A stretch of DNA of 64,000 bases from an uncultured Gammaproteobacteria bacterium (GTDB taxonomy: Bacteria; Pseudomonadota; Gammaproteobacteria; Pseudomonadales; Azotimanducaceae), in the NCBI GenBank assembly GCA_913043815.1, contig CAJWNY010000002.1, forward strand, positions 17,575-81,574, given 5' to 3'. Both the position numbers and the translations under genes were made by a program. Position 1 is the stretch's first letter; the number at the start of each line of letters is the position of its first letter. Positions 19,724 to 29,440 of this stretch are shown one piece after another. The notes under the pieces were generated by a model that did not search any database, was not told where the DNA came from, and saw only the letters and a list, made by a program, of their open reading frames with translations.

Positions 19724-21316
19724 TCAGCCTCCATTAAATATAGCGCTGACTACCGAAATTTGAATCTCGCCCTGAGGGCTGATCAGTCCTGTATTGATTA
19801 ATTTAGCTTCACTTGCGCCAAGTAATTCTATTTGGCGTTGGCTGATTCTGGCACGGCCTCTTTGGTCAATATAGTTAATCGATAGAACCACATTGTTGAA
19901 TGCCCGAGGTGCCCGGTTGGCAGTTTCAACTTGTATGGCGGCGAACTCATTTCTGCCATAGCGAATACTAATGTAAGCGCCTGGATCGCGTGCAACATCT
20001 ATCTTAATCAACGAATTTAGCGCAGCTTGGCCTGACTCGCTGGGGTCCTGTGACGCCGCTGCAAAATATTCTCTTGCTTGGTCAGTATCGCCTTGGCGTT
20101 CTGCGATATTGCCCAGTGCGTTGTAGGCTTGTGCGGTTGGCAGTAGTTCTATACTGCGATTTAGTCGGGATTTTGCTTGGCTCAATGCGCCTTGTTTTTC
20201 ACTGGTAATGCCGCTCTGTAGATATGAGTAAAAAAAGCCTGGGTTTAAATCGATGGCTTCTGAGTAGGCATTTTGTGCTGAGGTGTAGCGCTTGGCGTCT
20301 AGCTCAAGATCGCCTAAAAATGAGTGAAAGTGGCCTTCATTGGGTTCCACTTTGATCGCCTTATTAACGAGCTTCCTTGCTTCTTTGGGGCGGTTTTCTT
20401 TGGCCATTTGCCTAGCTTTTTCGTAATCTTCGTAGGCCGGTTTGGTCTCGTTGAGTCGCTTCATGACTTGTTGGTAGCGAGCTTTGCCTGTTATTCCACC
20501 CTTTGGTAGGGTTTGCGCATAAGTCTTATTTGCTTCCAAGCGTTGCTTTGAGGGAGGGTGGCTGGCAAATAGACCTTCGAAAAAGTTAGAGTCTTTTTGC
20601 TCGGAAAGATCAACAAAGGTCTGTTGTAAATCTACGGCCCCTTGGGGGTCATAACCCGCTCTACTCATATAATTCATGCCGTAGCGATCCGATTCGCTTT
20701 CAGCACTGCGACCATACCTAGAGTTGATTAGCTGGGAACCTAACCCAGCTCCTAACGCGATATATTTCCCGTAATCCGTATTGGCTGTAGCGATGCCAGC
20801 AACAGCCGCAGTGGCTTGTAGTATGGTGCCGCGTTCGACTCCTTTGGCGCCATGTCTGGCGGCCGAATGCACTACCTCATGCCCCAGCACTGCTGCTAGT
20901 TCTGCCTCGCTACCTAATTCTGTTAGTAGGCCTCTATTGATGGAAATTTTACCACCCGGCAATGCCCATGCATTTGGTACGCCGTTGTTAATAACCGAAA
21001 ATTCGTAAGGCAGCTTGCGATCACTGACCGCCGCGACTTTTTGCCCCACTTCATTAATATAGGCTTGTACCCCTTTGTCAGCGAGATAGTCGCCGCCCTG
21101 TGATTGGCGCGCTGGCGCATATTGTTGTTTGCCTGTTTTTATCTCCCAGGCTTCAGAAATGATGCTGATTTCACTTTTGCCGGTGACAGGGTTAGTGGCG
21201 CAACCGCCTAGCCCTAATGTTAGTGCTGTGGCTGCTAGTATAAGGCGCAGATGATGGCTGCTGATGGATTGACGCTTTGAACTGCTCTCAGACAAGTTGT
21301 TCAATTTGGTATTCAT
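19724..21316 (-). CDS. M48 family metalloprotease with TPR repeats (BepA-like), lipoprotein-type signal
   Basis: LGHEVVHSAARHGAKG (HExxH), LGGCATNPVTGKSE lipobox, TPR C-terminus. Confidence 0.92.
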   Translation of the reverse strand: MNTKLNNLSESSSKRQSISSHHLRLILAATALTLGLGGCATNPVTGKSEISIISEAWEIKTGKQQYAPARQSQGGDYLADKGVQAYINEVGQKVAAVSDRKLPYEFSVINNGVPNAWALPGGKISINRGLLTELGSEAELAAVLGHEVVHSAARHGAKGVERGTILQATAAVAGIATANTDYGKYIALGAGLGSQLINSRYGRSAESESDRYGMNYMSRAGYDPQGAVDLQQTFVDLSEQKDSNFFEGLFASHPPSKQRLEANKTYAQTLPKGGITGKARYQQVMKRLNETKPAYEDYEKARQMAKENRPKEARKLVNKAIKVEPNEGHFHSFLGDLELDAKRYTSAQNAYSEAIDLNPGFFYSYLQSGITSEKQGALSQAKSRLNRSIELLPTAQAYNALGNIAERQGDTDQAREYFAAASQDPSESGQAALNSLIKIDVARDPGAYISIRYGRNEFAAIQVETANRAPRAFNNVVLSINYIDQRGRARISQRQIELLGASEAKLINTGLISPQGEIQISVVSAIFNGG

Positions 21317-21400
21317 ATTAGCCTCTGGCCGTTAACTATTTCAAAAAACATATTTAGAGTGATTTTAGAAGTCACTACTCGGTAAGTAGCTGTTTACTCT

Positions 21401-21904
21401 CTAACCCGCAAAGCGTAAGTATCTTCTGCGGAGTGACGCTGCCTGCTGTCGCTCACCTTGAGCTTCCATTACATCTGCCATTTGTAGCCAAGCTTGTGCT
21501 GTTCTGACAGCATCACTGCCAGCTAGCGCAATGGCCTTGCGCGCATGTTGAGATGCCGCGGTGGCGTGTCCTTGTGCCAAATGTGCTTGGCTTAGGCGTA
21601 TCCACAACAAAGCCTCTCTTGGATCTATGCGTATTGCCCGTTCAAGTAACGCAATCGCCTGAACCGGCGCCTGTTGAGTTAACGCCGTATCTGCTTGGGC
21701 TAAAAGTATTTTAGCCGCTGAGTTCTTTGGCGGCGTTGACCTAATTTTCGCAGGCTTAGTTTGGGCAGATGGCTGCGTTTTGCCGTTGCTTTTAAACTTT
21801 TTTCCTGAGCTGGCGCGGCTGTCTGTGGCTTTGGGGCCTTGGTTGCCAGCGCACCCGCCGATCAAAATAATGCAGACCAGAGAAATACAAAGTTTTATGT
21901 TCAT
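21401..21904 (-). CDS. TPR-containing lipoprotein; candidate LpoP-type PBP1b activator
   Basis: Lipobox CIILIGGCAG; two TPR-like repeats (LLERAIRIDPREALLWIRLSQAHLAQGHATAASQHARKAI); 23 bp downstream of mrcB on the same strand. Confidence 0.75.
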   Translation of the reverse strand: MNIKLCISLVCIILIGGCAGNQGPKATDSRASSGKKFKSNGKTQPSAQTKPAKIRSTPPKNSAAKILLAQADTALTQQAPVQAIALLERAIRIDPREALLWIRLSQAHLAQGHATAASQHARKAIALAGSDAVRTAQAWLQMADVMEAQGERQQAASLRRRYLRFAG

Positions 21905-21927
21905 AAAAGCCCACGCAGTTATAGGAG

Positions 21928-24285
21928 TTAATTATTAAAGATTGAACGCAGTCGCTGACCAAAGGATTTACGGACACCACAACCGAGTTTAACCGTTAAA
22001 GTATCAGTGCGACGAATGGGGATAACAACTACATCAGCACAACTTTTTGCAGCACGCATGCCCGTGGCAAATTCGATTTCTACAAGGTTTTCGTCTGGAC
22101 TATGGATAATGGGGTCAACACCTCCGGAGATCTGCATGTTATTCCAAATGCGTAGCGCTCCCGATGTGCCGGTGAGGCTGGTAGATTTATTATCGTCTCG
22201 TCCTACCCAAACTACCGATAACTTGCTGTTGTCGAACCCAGCGTACCAGCTGTCTCGGTTGTCGTTAGAGGTGCCGGTTTTGCCGGCTACACCCTGTTTG
22301 GCGAAGGGCGATGAGCGGCCAGTACCGTGGCTCATCACAATTTCTAGTCCTCTGTTGAGGCTTGCTACAGTTTTCGGGCGGATGCTTTGAGTTAAGTCAA
22401 AGGGGTGGTGTGATAGGGGTTGCCCCTGTTCGTTAAGGACTGCGATAACGGCTTTTGGGGTGGTATGAAATCCGCCGCTGGCAAAATTGCCATATAGTTC
22501 TGTGAGTTGCAGTGGCGACATAGGCTCCGCGCCTAAGAAAAATGATGGGTAGCGATTCTTTGGCGCGTATCCGGTGAGGTCGGTAAAGCGCCGTTGTACC
22601 TCGCCAAGGCTGATTGTGTTGCCCAAATCGACCATGGCCAGATTTAGCGACATAGCTAACGCTCGAATAATAGGCAGTTCGCCACGAGTTTTGCCGTCGT
22701 AGTTTCTAGGTGTCCAACGTTTGCCAGAATCTGATGTCATGGTAATCGGTGTGTCGTTTACCAGCGTCGACCATTCCAAGCCCGATTCTAATGCGGTGAG
22801 AACAATAACGGGTTTAATTACAGAGCCAACCGACCTGCTCGCGTTTAATGCTCGGTTGAAGCCATCCACGCGGCCTTTACGTCCGCCAATTAGTGCCAAA
22901 ATTTCTCCGGTTTGAGTGTCGGTAATCACACTGGCGGCTTGTAGACTGCCTTTGTCCAATTTCCGTTCTTTCTCGATCATTTGAAGTGTTGAGCTAACCG
23001 CCTTTTGAGCGTTTTCTTGCTCCCTTGGCTTTAGGGTAGTAAATATTCGTAGCCCTTGGGAGCGCAGGTCCGAGGCGGAATAACGTTCACTGAGTTCAGC
23101 CCTCACTATGTCCATAAACGCCGGGTAGTAAGCGCCAGCGCTGTTGGGGCTAGAAATCACGCTAAGAGCTGAGCCAATGGCGTCTTGGTGTCTGGGGTTA
23201 GAGATTAAGCCGCCGGCCAAAAAAGTGTCGAGAATACGATTGCGTCTTGCCAGCGCGCGCTCGGGGTGCCTGAATGGATTATAGTAAGAGGGGCCGCGAA
23301 TGATGCTGATCATTGTGGCAATTTCATGCACCGCTAGCTCGTTAATGGGTTTGTTGAAGTAAAATTGTGAACCCAGACCAAAGCCGTGAATCGCGCGCGC
23401 GCCATTTTGTCCTAGGAAAATTTCATTGATGTAAGCGGTGAGTATGTCTTCCTTAGAAAATCTCAGCTCCAAAATAATAGCCATGGCTACTTCGCGGAGT
23501 TTGCGTTCGTAGGTGCGCTCGTTAGTTAGGAAGTAACTCTTAACTAATTGTTGGGTGAGGGTGCTGCCGCCTTGTGAGCGATTACCACTGCGGATGTTTA
23601 CCCAAGCCGCGCGTAAAATACCGTTAATGCTGAAGCCTCTGTGTTTATCAAAATTTCGATCCTCTATGGCTTTCAAACCTTTTGCCAGCAACGGAGGCAC
23701 TTGCTCTGGTGTCAAAATCAGTCGGTCCTCGCCATGTGAAGGAAAAAAGCTACCAATGGTGGCTGGATCGAGGCGAATCAGCGGTATCTCTGAGTTGTCC
23801 TCAGCCTGAACTCGGTTAATGATAGAATTCTGAAAAGTAATTTTCACTCGTTGAGAAGCTCTGCTGCCTTCCATAAAGTCGAAGTTGCGCAGATAGGTGG
23901 ACAGAATAGCCCCGCTGCTGCTGTAACTGCCGGGCGCGGCGAGGTTGGTGTCGGAGTGATAACCCAGTCGTTGAAGCTCTTCTACAAGTTGCGTCTTTTT
24001 GATGCGCTGACCTGCATAAATCTCGAGCGGTTGTGCAAAAACCTGAGCAGGCACAGACCAGCGTCTGCCCTCAAAAGTTTTAGTGATGGTTCTATCTAGG
24101 TAGTAGCCAAAACCAAGGCCCGCCAGGGTGGCGAATAAGGTCGTCCAAAGAGTCAGTTTCAGTAAGGCGCGCAAAGCCCAATTGCTCAGGCGTTTTAGCC
24201 AGGAGTCTGCCTTTTTTGATGACTTGCTATTTTTCCGATGACTCGAGCCTTTGGTTTTGTCGGAAGTAGGCGTTTTCTTGACCAA
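21928..24285 (-). CDS. mrcB: Penicillin-binding protein 1B (bifunctional glycosyltransferase/transpeptidase)
   Basis: EDRNFDKHRGFSINGILRAAWVN, QGGSTLTQQLVKSYFL, NEIFLGQNGARAIHGFG, SRSVGSVIKP, VAGKTGTSNDNRDSW. Confidence 0.95.
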   Translation of the reverse strand: MVKKTPTSDKTKGSSHRKNSKSSKKADSWLKRLSNWALRALLKLTLWTTLFATLAGLGFGYYLDRTITKTFEGRRWSVPAQVFAQPLEIYAGQRIKKTQLVEELQRLGYHSDTNLAAPGSYSSSGAILSTYLRNFDFMEGSRASQRVKITFQNSIINRVQAEDNSEIPLIRLDPATIGSFFPSHGEDRLILTPEQVPPLLAKGLKAIEDRNFDKHRGFSINGILRAAWVNIRSGNRSQGGSTLTQQLVKSYFLTNERTYERKLREVAMAIILELRFSKEDILTAYINEIFLGQNGARAIHGFGLGSQFYFNKPINELAVHEIATMISIIRGPSYYNPFRHPERALARRNRILDTFLAGGLISNPRHQDAIGSALSVISSPNSAGAYYPAFMDIVRAELSERYSASDLRSQGLRIFTTLKPREQENAQKAVSSTLQMIEKERKLDKGSLQAASVITDTQTGEILALIGGRKGRVDGFNRALNASRSVGSVIKPVIVLTALESGLEWSTLVNDTPITMTSDSGKRWTPRNYDGKTRGELPIIRALAMSLNLAMVDLGNTISLGEVQRRFTDLTGYAPKNRYPSFFLGAEPMSPLQLTELYGNFASGGFHTTPKAVIAVLNEQGQPLSHHPFDLTQSIRPKTVASLNRGLEIVMSHGTGRSSPFAKQGVAGKTGTSNDNRDSWYAGFDNSKLSVVWVGRDDNKSTSLTGTSGALRIWNNMQISGGVDPIIHSPDENLVEIEFATGMRAAKSCADVVVIPIRRTDTLTVKLGCGVRKSFGQRLRSIFNN

Positions 24286-24507
24286 GTTGCTGTCCTATAA
24301 CCGTCTTGTGACTTAGTGGATAACAATGGTCTCCATATTGCCCTGAAGGAGAGAGATGGTGAAGCGAAAAACCTTTGTATTTGAGATAAACCTAGATAAC
24401 TCTTTTAATCCGTTATAGCGATGATCAGAGCGCGTCAATTTGCTGCTGCACCAGGCGCTACTAACTTTCGGCTGGACTCTTTGCCTGAGATGGTCGTATC
24501 ATGACTC

Positions 24508-24652
24508 TGCCTAAGGGGGGGCGTTAAGCCTGAGATTCTCCTTGTTGTTGATGCGTATTCGCACTAATCATACGAATATAAAGAAGCAATAAGACAGTGA
24601 ACCCTTTGAACCTGATCCGGTTAATTCCGGCGTAGGAATAGGAGTTATTACT
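24508..24652 (+). promoter_or_regulatory. TPP (Thi-box) riboswitch
   Basis: GGGGGGCGTTAAGCCTGAGA ... ACCCTTTGAACCTGATCCGGTTAATTCCGGCGTAGGAATAGGAG closely matches the Thi-box consensus; a variable stem GTATTCG...CGAATAT lies between the halves. Confidence 0.96.
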
Positions 24653-24710
24653 GCTCTGGAAGTATTGGCGTTATGCCAACTGCCTCCCTAGGTTGAATAA
24701 CAATCCCAGA

Positions 24711-24732
24711 CCTTAGGCATTCAGTCTAAGGA
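24711..24732 (+). promoter_or_regulatory. Hairpin sequestering the Shine-Dalgarno of the TonB receptor (expression platform)
   Basis: CCTTAG-GCATTCAGT-CTAAGG; the 3' arm contains the AAGGAG SD located 8 nt before ATG 24740. Confidence 0.65.
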
Positions 24733-24739
24733 GTAGTTA

Positions 24740-26869
24740 ATGTCCAATAAAGTGTGTCCTTTTTTTTTCTTGCTCTCGTTTGCGGCAAAGTCGTCTCGTG
24801 TTGCCAAGTTATTGCAATTGAGCGTGTTAAGTTTTGCTGCCTGTTTTTTATCCAGTTCCGTTTTTGCAGATGATGTGAAAGATGTCATCGAAGAAGTCAT
24901 TGTTACTGGCGAGTTTCGCGAGACTTCTGTGTCCGAGCTAGCAGCAAGTGTATCCGTCTTATTGCCCGAGCAAAATGGTGATTCGGTTAATCATCTTGAA
25001 GAAATTTTGGGTCGCGCTCCAAATGTTAATTTTTCCAGTGGCGGCTCTCGTGCTCGTTTCTTTCAAGTTCGCGGTATTGGTGAGCGCGGTCAGTTCGCCG
25101 AACCTCTGAACGCCTCGGTAGGCTTACTGGTAGATGGGGTTGATCTTAGTGGTATAGGCACTGCGGCAACGCTTTCTGACGTTTCTCAAGTAGAAGTTTT
25201 TCGTGGGCCGCAAGGTACAGTATTTGGTGCTAATGCACTTGCAGGATTGATCAATGTTGTTACGCCAAGTGTGGATGATGAGCTTTCAGGGTCAGTTGAT
25301 TTAGGTCTAGGTAACTACTCTGCGATAGACTTAGGAGGCGTTTTGTCTGGTCCAATTAATGACCGTGTTGGTTTTCGCGTGAGCGCTCATCAATACAAAG
25401 ACGATGGCTTTATCGACAATGTCCGCTTGGGTAGAGAAAACACTGACAATCATGATGAGACCACTATACGAGCAAAAGTTGCTGGTGATCTTGAGCAGGG
25501 TGATTGGCAAGTAGTGTTCGGTTTAATAGATATTGATAATGGCTACGACGCTTTTTCGTTAGACAATGATCGCAATACGCGCTCCGACGAACCTGGTTCT
25601 GACACTCAAGAAAGCCAATACGTTGGCATAAACTTCGGTCTCAATCTTAACGAAAAAGTTGCCCTAGACGCCTCAGTTGCATATGTGACAAGTGATATCG
25701 ATTATGGCTACGACGAAGATTGGACTTTCGCCGGGTTTGATGCGATTGGCTATAGCGCCACTGATTTGTATAGTCGGGATATAGATACAGTAACTTTGGA
25801 TCTGCGCATGCTCTCGCGCGCAGGTGCAGGTTTAGCTGAGGGCAAAGTAGACTGGGTGGTTGGTTTCTATGTACTTGATCGTAAGGTTGATTTAATTCGT
25901 CAGTACACATACTTAGAGAATAATTTTTCCAGCAACTTTGATGTTGATCGTGTTGCTTTTTATGGCGAAGTTAGCAGTGATTTGGCAAAGGGTTTGCGCT
26001 TGAGCGTGGGACTGCGTGCTGAGGAGCATAGCTCTAATTATTCTGACAGCGAAAGTGTCAGCTTTGCCCCAGATGATAACTTGCTTGGTGGGCGCATTTT
26101 GTTGGAGAAAGCCTTGGTTGATGAGAACTTGTTTTATGCCAGCTTGACTCGGGGTTACAAGTCCGGTGGATTTAATACTGCTGGCAGTTTAGATGCAGAC
26201 TTGCGCTTGTTTGATCCGGAAACTCTGTGGAATCTGGAGTTGGGGTATAAGGGCTCAATGATGGAAGATCGGTTGTCCCTTCGCACAGCTGTTTTTCATA
26301 TGCAGCGACGCGAGGTACAAACGGCGACTTCTATTACCCGTGTCAGAGTCAACGGATCATCTGAATTTATTGATTACGTGGGTAATGCGGCTGAGGGCGT
26401 CAACCAAGGTTTGGAGCTCGAAGTGTCCTTTCAAACAACCGATCGTTTGCAACTCTCTGCAAGTTTAGGTCTGTTAAAAACACAGTTCGATGATTACATC
26501 GACGGCAGTGGTCAAAATCTTGACGGTAGAGATCAGGCACAAGCTCCGAGCTATCAATTTTATCTCAGCGGTGATTATCAACTCGCTCAAGGCTGGTCTT
26601 TGAACGTGAATCTTGAAGGCAAGGACGACTATTACTTCTCAGATAGTCATACCGAGCGGTCAACTAGCTACGAGTTGCTTAACGCATCCATAGCTTATTC
26701 AACTCAGCGCTGGGACTTAAGTCTATGGGGTCGTAACCTGGCGGGTAAAGATTACTTTGTGCGCGGCTTTTTCTTCGGTAATGATCCTCGAGACGGTTAT
26801 ACCGCTCGCGGATTTACACAACTGGGCGCGCCAAGACAATTTGGCATCAGCGCTTCGACGAACTTTTAA
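24740..26869 (+). CDS. TonB-dependent outer-membrane receptor (probable thiamin/precursor uptake)
   Basis: Signal peptide; TonB-box/plug (EEVIVTGEF; VEVFRGPQGTVFGANALAGLINVVT); C-terminal barrel GAPRQFGISASTNF; directly behind the TPP riboswitch. Confidence 0.93.
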   Translation: MSNKVCPFFFLLSFAAKSSRVAKLLQLSVLSFAACFLSSSVFADDVKDVIEEVIVTGEFRETSVSELAASVSVLLPEQNGDSVNHLEEILGRAPNVNFSSGGSRARFFQVRGIGERGQFAEPLNASVGLLVDGVDLSGIGTAATLSDVSQVEVFRGPQGTVFGANALAGLINVVTPSVDDELSGSVDLGLGNYSAIDLGGVLSGPINDRVGFRVSAHQYKDDGFIDNVRLGRENTDNHDETTIRAKVAGDLEQGDWQVVFGLIDIDNGYDAFSLDNDRNTRSDEPGSDTQESQYVGINFGLNLNEKVALDASVAYVTSDIDYGYDEDWTFAGFDAIGYSATDLYSRDIDTVTLDLRMLSRAGAGLAEGKVDWVVGFYVLDRKVDLIRQYTYLENNFSSNFDVDRVAFYGEVSSDLAKGLRLSVGLRAEEHSSNYSDSESVSFAPDDNLLGGRILLEKALVDENLFYASLTRGYKSGGFNTAGSLDADLRLFDPETLWNLELGYKGSMMEDRLSLRTAVFHMQRREVQTATSITRVRVNGSSEFIDYVGNAAEGVNQGLELEVSFQTTDRLQLSASLGLLKTQFDDYIDGSGQNLDGRDQAQAPSYQFYLSGDYQLAQGWSLNVNLEGKDDYYFSDSHTERSTSYELLNASIAYSTQRWDLSLWGRNLAGKDYFVRGFFFGNDPRDGYTARGFTQLGAPRQFGISASTNF

Positions 26870-27021
26870 CAAAGCGTATTTGGGTAAAATAGAAGTTTCA
26901 ATGCAACCATACACGCTGGCTTAGAGCCAGCGCTGGGGTTATCTGTAACGAGCGCACCGAGCGTTAGTCGCTAGGGATCGCGTTTCTTTGCTTTTAATGG
27001 GCAGGTGCGGGTAGTTGCGTC

Positions 27022-27729
27022 CTATTGGGTAGTTACTTTGCCGCTTGCGCGCTCACTCCGCTCTCGGGTGATTAGATAATCTACGACTTTTAGTGCGCGT
27101 TGCATGCCGTTGCCCATGTCTACGGTGTACTTGCCTGCAACGACCATAGTGGGCACTGATTGCACATTGTAACGTCGGCTTTCGGTTTCTGCTTGAGTTA
27201 GCTTACGGCGGACTTTTGGGCTGTTAAATGCGCGCATAAACTCTGCAGCGGTTAATTCTTCGCTGTCTAAGTAGTCCGCTATTTCTTGGCCGCTGCGAAA
27301 GGTTTTGCCAAAATCATGCACAGCACTGAAGAGCCTAGCATGGTTGCCTTCTAATGCGTCAGCTTGCTCCAGAGCCAGATAAGCCTGTCCGAGAAGCGTC
27401 CACGCAATCGAGAAAGCAGCAGGTTTGCGTGAGAAAGCAAGATCTTCGCCAGTTGTGTCTAGCCACTCTTCTAACTCAGGGTCGAAGTTGCGGCAATAGA
27501 CACAGCCATAGGAAAAGAATTCATAAACTTTGATAGGGTCGCCTTTGCGAATCCTGTCGGCGTTTTCGACTAATAAGTAATCTTCGCCTTCTGTTGGAAT
27601 GGCGTTTTGTGACAATCCGGAAGAGAGATAAATACCAAGGCCAACCAACGCCACGCCAATGGCAATGATGACCGCAAAGATCGCATTGCGTGTGGTCTCA
27701 ACTCTGTCAGTGCTGCGCTTTTTAGCCAT
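27022..27729 (-). CDS. DsbA-family thiol:disulfide interchange protein
   Basis: Membrane-anchor/signal segment, then YEFFSYGCVYCRNFDPELEEWL (CxxC) and VQSVPTMVVAGKY. Confidence 0.88.
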   Translation of the reverse strand: MAKKRSTDRVETTRNAIFAVIIAIGVALVGLGIYLSSGLSQNAIPTEGEDYLLVENADRIRKGDPIKVYEFFSYGCVYCRNFDPELEEWLDTTGEDLAFSRKPAAFSIAWTLLGQAYLALEQADALEGNHARLFSAVHDFGKTFRSGQEIADYLDSEELTAAEFMRAFNSPKVRRKLTQAETESRRYNVQSVPTMVVAGKYTVDMGNGMQRALKVVDYLITRERSERASGKVTTQ

Positions 27730-27912
27730 ATCAAATCCCTAATTTTGTATTACCCCGAAGAAAGGTCAGTAGACATTGGGTCGTCAGGGCGTATGTTACT
27801 AGATTGACCTGCTTGTTCTAAAGGCTTTATCGGAACTTCGTTAAGTGAAAACATATGCGTATTAACTGTAATATGCTTATCTACTCTAAGTTTGTCACTA
27901 GGATACAAAGAA

Positions 27913-28176
27913 ATGGACGCAGTTGAGCAATATCAACTTTTTAAATCTGATACCTGCGGCTTTTGCCATAGGGTCAGGAGTTTTCTGCAACAAAACAACA
28001 TGGAAGTGTCTTTGCGGGATATTAATCGAGATCAAGAGGCGTTTCGTGAGCTTTTGGCGGGGGGCGGCAAAGGCATGGTGCCTTGCTTGCGCATAGAGTC
28101 TGGTGACGGCGCAGTCAGTTGGATGTATGAATCTATGGATATCATGGAGTATTTAGCCGGTAAGCATGAGGCCTAG
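27913..28176 (+). CDS. Glutaredoxin family protein
   Basis: YQLFKSDTCGFCHRVRSFL (CxxC), GMVPCLRIE (cis-Pro), SMDIMEYL. Start may be 27892 or 27913. Confidence 0.85.
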   Translation: MDAVEQYQLFKSDTCGFCHRVRSFLQQNNMEVSLRDINRDQEAFRELLAGGGKGMVPCLRIESGDGAVSWMYESMDIMEYLAGKHEA

Positions 28177-28310
28177 TGGCTTCATAAGTTCCGTAGACGT
28201 TGTTAATTAAGGACTGAGCGCTTAGACATGGTTTTCACATGGCATGTCTTACTTTGTGGCGCTTAAAATTTATTGAAAAATCTGAACAATCTATTAGGGA
28301 AGAGAAAGTT

Positions 28311-29348
28311 ATGAAACTGGGAATCATTGCCGGCTACTCCGGACGCAAATTCAGTATCTCCATGGATGCCATAAAGCATGCTGAAAACTTGGGTTACGAC
28401 TCAATTTGGACTGCAGAAGCCTACGGCTCAGATGCTGTCACGCCTGCTGCATGGATTTTGGCGCAAACTGACCGCATTAAAGTGGGCACCGCTATTATGC
28501 AAATGCCAGCGCGTTCGCCTGCAATGGCTGCAATGACAGCTATGAGTCTGGCGGAGTTGTCAGGCGGACGATTTATTGTAGGCCTTGGCGCTTCGGGACC
28601 ACAGGTGGTTGAGGGGTGGCACGGGGTACCTTACGGCAAGCCGGTTACTCGCTTACGTGAATATATTCAGATTATGAAGAATATTTTTGCTCGAGAAAGT
28701 GCTTTGGAATTTGAGGGTGATATGTATCAAATGCCATACAAAGGACAAGGGGCTACTGGGTTAGGTAAGCCTCTCAAAAGCATACTGCACTGTGAAGAAG
28801 ATATTCCGATCTTTGCCGCAACAATCACAAACAATGGTGTGGCTGCGGCCGCAGAAGTCGCCGATGGTTTTTTTCCAGTGTGGATGGACCCAGAGCAATA
28901 TTCGGTATTTGAAGGGCCAATTCAAAAAGGCTTCGAAAAAGCCGGCGATAAAAATTTGACTCAATTTGAGATCGCCCCATTCGTAACCGTTTCGATGGGC
29001 GATGATTTGGCCCAATGCATGATGCCGGTCCGCGGGATGATGGCACTTTACATAGGTGGTATGGGCGCGCGCGACAAGAACTTTTATAACGACTACTGCA
29101 AGCGTTTAGGGTTTGAAGATGCTGCTGTGAAGATTCAAGATCTGTATTTGGCAGGTAAGAAAGACGAGGCGATGGCTGCAGTTCCTGAAGAACTCATCGA
29201 CGCATGCGCGCTTGTAGGTCCTGCGGAGAGAATCCGTGAACGTCTAAAGCGCTGGAAGACTGCAGGCAATCATGGCCATGTTTCTAGCATGTTGTTGGGT
29301 TGCCAAGATCCAGCTGCTCTGCAGGTTATTGCTGAGGAAATACTTTAA
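28311..29348 (+). CDS. LLM class (F420-dependent type) oxidoreductase
   Basis: AENLGYDSIWTAEAYGSDAVTPAAWILAQTDRIKVGTAIMQMPARSP...; luciferase-like fold signature. Start set at MKLGIIAG with an upstream SD. Confidence 0.9.
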   Translation: MKLGIIAGYSGRKFSISMDAIKHAENLGYDSIWTAEAYGSDAVTPAAWILAQTDRIKVGTAIMQMPARSPAMAAMTAMSLAELSGGRFIVGLGASGPQVVEGWHGVPYGKPVTRLREYIQIMKNIFARESALEFEGDMYQMPYKGQGATGLGKPLKSILHCEEDIPIFAATITNNGVAAAAEVADGFFPVWMDPEQYSVFEGPIQKGFEKAGDKNLTQFEIAPFVTVSMGDDLAQCMMPVRGMMALYIGGMGARDKNFYNDYCKRLGFEDAAVKIQDLYLAGKKDEAMAAVPEELIDACALVGPAERIRERLKRWKTAGNHGHVSSMLLGCQDPAALQVIAEEIL

Positions 29349-29440
29349 TCCTTTATCCCTCTTAGCCTTTCTACGCTAAAGAGGACGAGTGCATCTGGCG
29401 CTCACCCAGTTGTGTTGGGTGAGCACTTGCAAGGCTTGTT

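Noticed and set aside
27857-27876. Imperfect palindrome GCGTATT-AACTGT-AATATGC between dsbA-like and glutaredoxin genes
   Set aside because: One mismatch and AT-rich; could be an operator, but evidence too weak without conservation.
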